From contig JAYWBB010000152.1 in assembly GCA_043781855.1 (NCBI GenBank), positions 1 to 59,974 of the forward strand: a DNA stretch of 59,974 nucleotides. Reading direction: 5' to 3'. Under the pieces are notes generated by a model. It worked only from the letters and a program-made list of their open reading frames with translations, made no database searches and had not been told where the DNA came from. Both the position numbers and the translations under genes were made by a program. Positions 53,646 through 59,974 of the stretch are shown here, one piece after another; the stretch's first letter is position 1, and the number at the start of each line of letters is the position of its first letter. The stretch is from Nevskia sp043781855. Lineage in GTDB: Bacteria; Pseudomonadota; Gammaproteobacteria; Nevskiales; Nevskiaceae.

Positions 53646-53705
53646 GGAGGCGTGATCGTCGAAAAGAAGTGGCGGTGTTCTCAATGGGCGTGTTCGTCGG
53701 ACGAA
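53646..53705 (+). pseudogene. Fragment of a decayed dapD copy
   Basis: The stretch GGCGTGATCGTCGAAAAG, then a frame change, then TTCTCAATGGGCGTGTTCGT closely matches dapD at 51668-51713 (GVIVEK followed by SMGVFIG). The two matching parts are in different frames. It lies in the 611-nt gap (53456-54066) between the secreted-protein gene and the CFA-like gene. Nothing else convincing is seen in that gap. Confidence 0.7.
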
Positions 53706-54066
53706 GCAAAAGCGGACCGGGAATGTTTGTGGAGTCGTTATGGTTTTGAGGTGTGCGCAAAATGGAGCCTTCGTGCTGGACTCCAATCGACTCGATTCAA
53801 CATTTCAGAAATGCCAGCCGTATGATCAGCGCGAGCGCAACCCGCAGCGGCCGCTTCGCAGCTGGATTCGGTGCCGCAGTCGCGATGGCGCCGCAGCAAT
53901 CGAAGGCGAGTATGGTAGCGGCCGTCCCACCCTTGCGGGCTTTTCCAAAGCGTTCTGAATTGTGACCTCTTTAATCGCGCTTTAAGCCGGCTCCATCAAT
54001 ACTCATCAAGCGCATCGCGTCCCTGAAATGCTTGGGGACGCCGGCGCGGCCCAGCCGGGAAACAAT

Positions 54067-55326
54067 ATGGAACGCCTACTCAGATCGACCCTCGCAGGAC
54101 TGGTCACGCGCGGCACCCTGGAAGTGGTGATGGCGAGCGGTACCCGCTTCGTCGCCGGCGACGGCACCGGCATGCCGTCGGCGATGCGCTTCACCGACGC
54201 CAAAGCACAATGGGCGTTCCTGCTCGACCCTGAACTCAAGTTTGGCGAGTTGTTCATGGACGGCCGCCTGCTGATCGAGCGGGGCTCGCTCTACGATCTC
54301 TTCTGTCTGTTGATGGTCAATGCCCGGCAAGCACCGGAGAACCCCTGGCTCGAAGCCGTGGACCGCGTGCGCTTTGCCCTCCGCCGTTGGAAACAGCGTA
54401 ATGACCGGCGTCGCTCGCAGCGCAACGTCGCGCATCACTACGATCTCGACGCCGAGCTGTACGACCTGTTTCTCGACGCCGACCGCCAGTACTCCTGCGC
54501 CTACTTCGAGCATCCCGACCAGACTCTCGAGGCCGCACAGCTCGCCAAGAAACGTCACGTCGCCGCCAAGTTGATAGTTGAGCCCGGTCAGCGGGTGCTC
54601 GATATCGGCTGCGGCTGGGGCGGGCTGGCGCTGTACCTGGCCGAAGTCGCGGAAGCCGGGCGCGTGCTCGGCATCACGCTGTCGGAGGAGCAGATCAAGA
54701 TTGCCCTGGATCGGGCGCAGCGACGCGGACTGCAAGCGCGCGTCGAATTTCGCATCGAGGATTACCGGGAACTGGATGAGCGCTTCGACCGCATCGTGTC
54801 AGTGGGCATGTTCGAGCACGTTGGCCTGCCTTACTACGACGCCTATTTCAGCCATTGCCGACGCCTGCTCAAAGACGATGGCGTGATGCTCATGCACACC
54901 ATCGGCATCTCGGGACCGCCGGCCCACGCCGATCCCTGGATCGACAAATACATCTTTCCCGGCGGCTATGTGCCGGCGCTGTCGGAGATCCTGCCGGCCA
55001 TCGAACGCGCCGGCCTCGTGGTCGCGGATATCGAAGTCCTGCGCCTGCACTACGCTTCAACCCTGCGCGAGTGGCGCGAGCGATTCATGCAGCGGCGCGA
55101 CCGGGCCGTAGCCCTCCGCGACGAGCGATTCTGCCGCATGTGGGAATTCTTCCTCGCGTTCTGCGAGGCCGCTTTCCGCCACGAGACGCTCGTCGTGTTC
55201 CAGATTCAGCTCGCCGTGCGCAATGACACCGTCCCGTTGACGCGCGACTACATCGTGCAGCGCGAGGCCACGCTGCGGTTGCGTGAGCACGGCGGGCCAG
55301 ACACAAGTCGACCTGGAACGGCCTGA
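54067..55326 (+). CDS. Cyclopropane-fatty-acyl-phospholipid synthase family methyltransferase
   Basis: The 419-residue product is a SAM-dependent methyltransferase of the CFA synthase family, which adds a methylene to unsaturated acyl chains of membrane lipids. It has an N-terminal lipid-binding part, the helix YDLDAELYDLFLD, QYSCAYFEHPDQTLE, the SAM-binding VLDIGCGWGG, and SVGMFEHVG, the bicarbonate-site region with FEH. I chose the ATG at 54067, with GGGAAA upstream, over 54028. Some close relatives act on different lipids, so the exact product is not certain. Confidence 0.88.
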   Translation: MERLLRSTLAGLVTRGTLEVVMASGTRFVAGDGTGMPSAMRFTDAKAQWAFLLDPELKFGELFMDGRLLIERGSLYDLFCLLMVNARQAPENPWLEAVDRVRFALRRWKQRNDRRRSQRNVAHHYDLDAELYDLFLDADRQYSCAYFEHPDQTLEAAQLAKKRHVAAKLIVEPGQRVLDIGCGWGGLALYLAEVAEAGRVLGITLSEEQIKIALDRAQRRGLQARVEFRIEDYRELDERFDRIVSVGMFEHVGLPYYDAYFSHCRRLLKDDGVMLMHTIGISGPPAHADPWIDKYIFPGGYVPALSEILPAIERAGLVVADIEVLRLHYASTLREWRERFMQRRDRAVALRDERFCRMWEFFLAFCEAAFRHETLVVFQIQLAVRNDTVPLTRDYIVQREATLRLREHGGPDTSRPGTA

Positions 55327-55490
55327 GTCAGGGCGGGATGGGGTTTGTTGCGTGGTTTCGTCCATCGCGAAGGGACAAGCCCGGCGCCAAGTCGGGCTCG
55401 TTCTAAAGCGGGCGGGCAATGGGTCAAAAAATGCCCGAGCCTGAACGCTTGCTGTCCCGCCTTCATCGTGCAGACACTGAACCTTCCGAC

Positions 55491-55979
55491 TCAAAGCTTG
55501 CGCTCACCACCCATCACCTGATCCGCCGCCGCCTCGGGCTCCGGCTCGCCGATGCGCAGAAAGCGCGTAGCAAGATAGACCTCGCGCTGGAATGCGAGCA
55601 GGCCGGCGATCAGGCAGAGCATTGCGAGCACGAACACCACGGCGACGATCACCGAAAGATTGAAGCCGATCAGCGTGCCGACGAAGAGCACAACGATGTC
55701 GCTGCAGATCAGTACCGCACAAGCGGTGCAGAGGCTGATCGCGAAATTCGCGAGCCGTGCGCGTTTGCCGAGGTTTTTCAGCGAGGCGAGCAGGCCAAGT
55801 GCGCGGCCCGGCGGTGAAGTCAGCAACTGTGTTTCCATCTGCCGTGCCCGGTCGACAATTCGCGATAAACGATTACTCAGCACGTTCAGCAGCGCCCCGA
55901 TGCCTGACAGCAGGAACACTGGCGCCACAGCGAGCTGAATCACGTGGGCAATCGAGGTGATCTGGGTTTCTTCGACCAT
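55491..55979 (-). CDS. DUF2721-family membrane protein
   Basis: This 162-residue protein matches the DUF2721 pattern: VIQLAVAPVFLLSGIGALLN at the N-terminus, then LSNRLSRIVDRARQME, and two more membrane helices (ISLCTACAVLICSDIVVLFV; NLSVIVAVVFVLAMLCLIAG). It should be an inner-membrane protein of unknown role. I chose the ATG at 55979; longer frames upstream have no similarity. It is convergent with the CFA-like gene (165-nt gap with no gene seen) and divergent from vapB. Confidence 0.85.
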   Translation of the reverse strand: MVEETQITSIAHVIQLAVAPVFLLSGIGALLNVLSNRLSRIVDRARQMETQLLTSPPGRALGLLASLKNLGKRARLANFAISLCTACAVLICSDIVVLFVGTLIGFNLSVIVAVVFVLAMLCLIAGLLAFQREVYLATRFLRIGEPEPEAAADQVMGGERKL

Positions 55980-56123
55980 GCAAAGGAGCGATAATTTTCG
56001 CGTGAGGATCAGGGGATAGTGTCGCATGGACGCCTGTTGCAACGAACGCCGGCGTTGCGTCGGTGCCGGTCCAGCCCTACTATTGCAAAAACTGGGGCCG
56101 GCATTCTTTTCTGGAGCATCGGC

Positions 56124-56372
56124 ATGGTTACGGCAAAACTTGATAGTACCGGGCGACTCGTCGTTCCCGCCCGGCAGCGCGAAGCCGCCGGCATTCGCGC
56201 GGGCGATACCGTGACGATTCGCGTCGAGGACGGCGAGCTTCGCATCAGTACCGTGGCTTCCGCCGTCCGCCGAGCGCAGAATTATTTCCGTGAACACGTG
56301 AAGTTGAAGCCCGGCGAGCGGCTGTCGGAAAGCCTCCTGCAGGATCGCCGCAAGGAAGCCGCGAATGACTGA
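56124..56372 (+). CDS. AbrB/SpoVT-type antitoxin (VapB-like)
   Basis: The 82-residue product has the swapped-hairpin DNA-binding domain: VTAKLDSTGRLVVPARQREAAGIRAGDTVTIRVEDGELRIS is the classic AbrB/MazE/SpoVT layout, here split into the pieces LDSTGRLVVPARQR and GIRAGDTVTIRV. The C-terminal tail (about residues 45-82) is the expected toxin-binding part. The ATG at 56124 has a GGAG site. It overlaps the PIN-domain toxin gene by 8 nt, and the pair should be autoregulated. Confidence 0.88.
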   Translation: MVTAKLDSTGRLVVPARQREAAGIRAGDTVTIRVEDGELRISTVASAVRRAQNYFREHVKLKPGERLSESLLQDRRKEAAND

Positions 56373-56748
56373 ATGCGTGCTGGATGCATCCGCAATCCTG
56401 GCATTGCTGTTATCCGAACCCGGCAGCGACGCCGTCGCGGAACGTATCGAGGGCTCGCTCGCCAGCGCGGTCAACATCAGTGAAGTTCTCGCGAAATTGT
56501 TGGAACGCGGGATTGAAACCGAAGCTGCGTGGAGCCAGATTGGCCCGCTGATGCAAACCATCGTCCCGTTCGATGCTGAACAAGCACGACTGACCGCTGA
56601 ACTGCGGCCAGCAACGCGATCGCTCGGCCTGTCGCTCGGCGATCGCGCCTGCCTCGCGCTGGCGAAGCAGCACAAATGTCCGGTTTTGACCACCGATCGC
56701 CAATGGAAAAAATTGAAGCTCGATATTCAGATCGTGGTGGTCCGGTGA
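56365..56748 (+). CDS. PIN-domain ribonuclease toxin (VapC family)
   Basis: The 127-residue product is a VapC-type PIN domain that in characterised systems cleaves tRNA or rRNA unless bound by antitoxin. The four acidic active-site residues are visible: D7 (VLDASAIL), E40 (NISEVLAKL), D93 (LGDRACLALA) and D111 (LTTDRQW). All motifs are intact, so it is probably active. It overlaps the antitoxin gene by 8 nt, and its TGA overlaps the dapE GTG (GTGA). Confidence 0.92.
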   Translation: MTECVLDASAILALLLSEPGSDAVAERIEGSLASAVNISEVLAKLLERGIETEAAWSQIGPLMQTIVPFDAEQARLTAELRPATRSLGLSLGDRACLALAKQHKCPVLTTDRQWKKLKLDIQIVVVR

Positions 56749-57911
56749 ATCGGCCTGTGTCTGCTGAACTCGAGCCACGGCTTCAGTCTCCAACCCTGGC
56801 GCTTGCCCAAGCGCTCATCACGCGCCGCTCGCTGACGCCGGATGACGCCGGCTGCTGCACGCTGATCGGTGCGCGGCTCGCCGCACTCGGCTTCGAGCTC
56901 GAATGGCTGAACACCGGGGACGTCACCAATCTCTGGGCGCGGCTCGGCGCGACAGCGCCATTGTTCGTACTCGCCGGGCACACCGATGTCGTACCGCCCG
57001 GCCCGCGCGAGCGTTGGGCCAGCGATCCGTTCCTGCCGGAAATCCGCGACGGCGTGCTCTACGGCCGCGGCGCTGCGGACATGAAAAGCGGCTTGGCGGC
57101 GATGGTCTGTGCGGTCGAGCGCCTGCTTGCCGCCGGGCCGGTCCGCGGCTCGATTGCGTTCCTCATCACGAGCGACGAGGAAGGCGCGGCTCAACACGGT
57201 ACGAAGCACGTCGTCGAAGTGCTGAGGCAGCGCGGCATCAAGCCGGACTATGCGATCGTCGGCGAAGCGACCGGCGACGAAGTCTTCGGCGACCGCATCA
57301 CCATCGGGCGGCGTGGCTCGCTCGGCTGCAACCTGCGCGTGCACGGCAAGCAGGGCCATGTCGCCTACCCGCTCAAGGCCGATAACCCGATTCATCGTCT
57401 GGTACCGGCGCTCGCCGAACTGGTGGCGATCGAATGGGACCAGGGCAACGCGCATTTTCCGCCGACCTCGTTCCAGGTTTCGAACCTGAATTCCGGCACT
57501 GGCGCCAACAACGTCATTCCCGGCGAGGCCGATGTCGTCTTCAATTTCCGCTACTGCACGGAGTCCACAGCCGACGGGCTGAAGGCCCGTGTCCACGCTT
57601 TGCTTGACGGCCATGGCCTTCGCTACGACGCCGACTGGTGGCACACCGGCGAACCGTTTCTGACCCATCAGGCCGCTCTGATCGACGCCGCGAAGGCGGC
57701 AATCCTTGATGTCGCTGGCCTGACGCCGCAGCTATTCACCGGTGGCGGCACCTCGGACGCGCGCTTCATCGCGCCGATGGGCACGGAAGTGGTCGAGATC
57801 GGTCCGGTCAACGACAGCATCCACAAGGTCGACGAGCACGTAAACGTGATCGACCTCGACGCCCTGAGCGCCGTCTACGAAAACATCCTCGCCCGACTAC
57901 TTCGCGCATGA
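56745..57911 (+). CDS. dapE: Succinyl-diaminopimelate desuccinylase
   Basis: DapE hydrolyses N-succinyl-LL-diaminopimelate in lysine and peptidoglycan synthesis. The 388-residue product has the zinc ligands in GHTDVVP, RGAADMKSG and SDEEGAA, and the C-terminal HKVDEHVNV. I chose the GTG at 56745, which overlaps the vapC stop and gives a protein only slightly longer than the family. Codons upstream of it lie in vapC. It overlaps the next gene by 4 nt (ATGA). Confidence 0.94.
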   Translation: MNRPVSAELEPRLQSPTLALAQALITRRSLTPDDAGCCTLIGARLAALGFELEWLNTGDVTNLWARLGATAPLFVLAGHTDVVPPGPRERWASDPFLPEIRDGVLYGRGAADMKSGLAAMVCAVERLLAAGPVRGSIAFLITSDEEGAAQHGTKHVVEVLRQRGIKPDYAIVGEATGDEVFGDRITIGRRGSLGCNLRVHGKQGHVAYPLKADNPIHRLVPALAELVAIEWDQGNAHFPPTSFQVSNLNSGTGANNVIPGEADVVFNFRYCTESTADGLKARVHALLDGHGLRYDADWWHTGEPFLTHQAALIDAAKAAILDVAGLTPQLFTGGGTSDARFIAPMGTEVVEIGPVNDSIHKVDEHVNVIDLDALSAVYENILARLLRA

Positions 57912-58906
57912 CCTCCACTCCCCGCACCGCAGATTTCCGCCCGAACCCGCTACTCGCGCCGCAACTGGTCCAGACCCTCCTCGCGACCCGGCGGCCCGCA
58001 CGGCGGCACTGGGCGAAACGTGGCAGCCCGATGGACGCAGAGGCACGCCAGCATCTGCTCGACTGCGGCGATGGGGTGCGGCTCACCGGCATGTATTCGC
58101 GGCAGCCGGCGTCGAGCGCGGCGCGCGGGCTGGTCCTGCTGATTCACGGTTGGGAAGGCAGCCACGAATCGGTCTACCAGTATTCGATGGCCTGCAAGGT
58201 CTTCGAGGCCGGCTGGAACGTCTTCCGATTGAACCTGCGCGACCACGCCGGCACGCACGCGCTGAACGAGGCGATGTTCCACTCGGCGCGCATAAATGAG
58301 GTGCTCGGCGCGGTCCGCGCCGTGCAGAAAATCGATGGCACCGGAAGGCTCGCCGTCATTGGTTTCTCGCTCGGCGGCAACTTCGCGCTGCGCGTCGGCC
58401 TGCACGGGCCCAACGCCGGGATCAAGCCGCTGCTGTCGATCGGCATCTCGCCGTCGATCGATCCGGGCGCCACGCTGCGCGCGATCGATCGCGGCCCGCG
58501 GGTGTTCCGCCGCTATTTTCTCGACAAGTGGCGCAAGACGCTTCGCGCCAAGTCGGAGGCGTGGCCTGGTCGATTCGATTTCAGCACGCACGACAAATTG
58601 CAGAATTTCGTCGAGATCACGCGCCACTTCGTGATCGAGCAGACGGAGTTCACGAGTCTCGAGGATTATCTGGCGAGCTACACGCTGACCCCGGCAATGC
58701 TGATGGCCTCCGCCTCACCGATCGCGGTTTTTACTTCACGGGACGATACGGTGATTCCGATCGAAGATTTCGCCGGGCTCGAGGCACGCGGCGCGGTCGT
58801 CGCGTTCGAGGCGCCGAGGCGTGGCGGCCACTGTGGCTTCATCGAGAACTTCGCAATGGAAAGCTGGGCCGAGCGGCGCGTCGTCGAACTGCTCGCGCCG
58901 CTGTAA
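57908..58906 (+). CDS. Alpha/beta-hydrolase, YheT family
   Basis: The 332-residue product has an alpha/beta-hydrolase fold. The nucleophile elbow GFSLGG carries the serine. TSRDDTVIP provides the acid and GGHCGFIE the histidine, completing the triad. It begins with DFRPNPLLAPQLVQTLLA, a YheT-type N-terminus, and HGWEGSHES contains the oxyanion region. E. coli YheT is an uncharacterised hydrolase; substrates are unknown. The ATG overlaps the dapE stop, suggesting cotranscription with the vapBC-dapE genes. Confidence 0.9.
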   Translation: MTSTPRTADFRPNPLLAPQLVQTLLATRRPARRHWAKRGSPMDAEARQHLLDCGDGVRLTGMYSRQPASSAARGLVLLIHGWEGSHESVYQYSMACKVFEAGWNVFRLNLRDHAGTHALNEAMFHSARINEVLGAVRAVQKIDGTGRLAVIGFSLGGNFALRVGLHGPNAGIKPLLSIGISPSIDPGATLRAIDRGPRVFRRYFLDKWRKTLRAKSEAWPGRFDFSTHDKLQNFVEITRHFVIEQTEFTSLEDYLASYTLTPAMLMASASPIAVFTSRDDTVIPIEDFAGLEARGAVVAFEAPRRGGHCGFIENFAMESWAERRVVELLAPL

Positions 58907-58925
58907 TTTCGACGCGTTAAGGAAA

Positions 58926-59055
58926 CTCTGAAAAAACCCTCTGCCTCCGGGTGAGGGTTGGGCGAGGACGGTGCAAGTTAAGGTAAGCCCTTGATTGAGA
59001 GTCCCTCATCCCAGCCCTTCTCCAGGGGGAGAAGGGTTCAAGGACTTTTTCAGAA
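58926..59055. repeat. REP-like inverted repeat upstream of the acyl-CoA synthetase gene
   Basis: The gap holds the same CCCTC-rich palindromic type as 4245-4348. CCGGGTGAGGGTTGGGCGAGG is followed by an opposite-oriented CCCTCATCCCAGCCCTTCTCC, and the ends CTGAAAAAA (58928-58936) and TTTTTCAG (59046-59053) are inverted. A long hairpin can form. It may act as a terminator for the dapE-YheT transcript. Confidence 0.75.
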
Positions 59056-59100
59056 CATCATTAATCGTGAAACGACATTGCCTTGAAACGACTCCTGCCG

Positions 59101-59974
59101 ATGGGCCAATCTTCCGACGAAATTCGTCTGCGCGATCTCGCGCGCGGCGTGCTGGGCACCCTGCCCGACCTGGCGTCGGTGAATCGCGGTCTCTGGAATC
59201 TGCTGCGGCTTGCGCCGGACACACGCGCGTCGATCGGCCTGCGCATCGAAGAGCTCGCGCATCGTTACCCGCAGCGCCTGGCACTGAAGTTCGAGGATCG
59301 GGGCTGGACCTATGCCGAATTCAACGCGCTCGCCAACCGTTACGCAGCGGTGTTCAAACACCACGGTGCGGGCAGCGGCGATGCCGTCGCGATCCTGATG
59401 CAGAACCGGCCGGAGACGCTGGCGGCGGTGGCCGGGGTGGTCAAGCTCGGCGCGGTCGCGGCAATGCTGAATCACAACCAGCGCGGTGCGGCACTCGCGC
59501 ACAGCCTGAACTTGAGCCGCCCGGCGCTGCTGGTGGTCGGCGAGGAATGCCTCGACGCACTGGTTTCGCTACCGGCGCCTGGAGAATTGATCGGTGCGCC
59601 GCGGTGCCTCTGGGAAGGTTTCGGTGAGACGCCGGACGGCTTTGTCGACCTGGCCGCCGAGCGTGAGACGGCCTCCGCCGCGAATCCACGCGAGACGCGC
59701 GATGTACTGCTGAAGCAGCCCGCGTTTCACATCTTCACCTCCGGCACGACCGGCCTGCCAAAGGCTTCGGTGATGACGCATCTCCGCTGGCTGCGCGGGA
59801 TGGCCGGCCTCGGCCAGATGACCTTGCGTTTGCGCCGGGACGATATTCTCTACTGCGCGCTGCCGCTGTATCACAACAATGCGTTGACGGTGTCCTGGGG
59901 TTCCGTCCTCGGCGCCGGCGCGACACTCGCACTCGGTCGAAAATTTTCCGCGTCGAAATTCTGGTGCGAAATCC
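59101..59974 (+). CDS. AMP-dependent long-chain acyl-CoA synthetase (partial, right end cut)
   Basis: Only the first 291 codons are in the window. The translation shows the adenylate-forming family: AHRYPQRLALKFEDRGWTY in two parts, AILMQNRPETLAAVAG, and the P-loop TSGTTGLPKASVMTH (about residues 219-233). YCALPLYHNNAL follows, resembling the FATP/very-long-chain acyl-CoA synthetase group rather than FadD. The ATG at 59101 is used; a TTG 18 nt upstream in frame is possible. It follows the REP-like repeat and probably has its own promoter. Confidence 0.88.
   Translation, partial: MGQSSDEIRLRDLARGVLGTLPDLASVNRGLWNLLRLAPDTRASIGLRIEELAHRYPQRLALKFEDRGWTYAEFNALANRYAAVFKHHGAGSGDAVAILMQNRPETLAAVAGVVKLGAVAAMLNHNQRGAALAHSLNLSRPALLVVGEECLDALVSLPAPGELIGAPRCLWEGFGETPDGFVDLAAERETASAANPRETRDVLLKQPAFHIFTSGTTGLPKASVMTHLRWLRGMAGLGQMTLRLRRDDILYCALPLYHNNALTVSWGSVLGAGATLALGRKFSASKFWCEI

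Noticed and set aside
53823..53965. 47-codon plus-strand frame in the gap before the CFA-like gene
   Set aside because: No ribosome-binding site, no similarity, and it lies in a gap with decayed sequence.
55327..55490. Gap after the CFA-like gene examined for a small gene or RNA
   Set aside because: No start, motif or clear hairpin with a U-run was found.

Overview
The window is about 60 kb of GC-rich chromosome from a gammaproteobacterium. It carries a dense core set of genes in gammaproteobacterial order: tig, recJ-thrC-hom-alaC, surE-pcm-dedA-nlpD, and the long rpsB-to-ispD block. The exact gene order, including dedA between pcm and nlpD and an Smr gene divergent from surE, resembles Xanthomonadales/Nevskiales-type genomes. 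That placement is inference from synteny, not from a database search.

Layout. Positions 1-7050 (minus strand): trigger factor (cut by the window edge), tRNA-Leu(UAG), and an alaC-hom-thrC-recJ operon. Positions 7225-9135 (plus): an exported peroxiredoxin, a GST-like protein and a secreted protein of unknown function. Positions 9199-16201: an accessory stretch with a decayed dedA copy, an IS110-type transposase remnant, a CzcCBA-type heavy-metal RND efflux operon and a divergent CsoR/RcnR-type metal sensor with a palindromic G-tract operator. Positions 16405-19229 (minus): nlpD, dedA, pcm, surE. Positions 19288-22330 (plus): an Smr-domain gene followed by two overlapping genes, a SLOG-like nucleotide-binding protein and a TPR + nucleotide-cyclase protein. 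This pair occupies the place where ispF-truD normally sit.

Positions 22331-47187 form one 22-gene minus-strand run, in transcription order: rpsB, tsf, pyrH, frr, uppS, cdsA, rseP, bamA, skp, lpxD, fabZ, lpxA, lpxB, rnhB, dnaE, accA, tilS, pyrG, kdsA, eno, ftsB, ispD. It links translation, envelope assembly (lipid A, Kdo, phospholipid and undecaprenyl synthesis, outer-membrane protein insertion) and replication. dxr, usual between cdsA and rseP, is absent. Diverging from it are map, glnD and dapD (plus), followed by a secreted protein of unknown function (minus), a cyclopropane-fatty-acid-synthase-like gene (plus), a DUF2721 membrane protein (minus), a vapBC toxin-antitoxin pair that overlaps dapE, a YheT-type hydrolase, and the start of an acyl-CoA synthetase gene (cut by the edge).

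The most unusual observations are: (1) the SLOG / TPR-cyclase pair, which looks like a nucleotide-signalling or defence module; (2) a family of large hairpin repeats built from GGAAACTG arms that fill four intercistronic gaps and each end a few bases before a start codon (hom, kdsA, dnaE, glnD), in one case supplying the C-terminus of RnhB; (3) a 35-codon segment of the S2 (rpsB) coiled-coil that appears copied into EF-Ts (tsf), the next gene; (4) a 37-codon reading frame before pyrH that repeats the PyrH N-terminal sequence KRILLKLS and overlaps the pyrH start. All calls come from reading the sequence and its translations; no similarity search was run.
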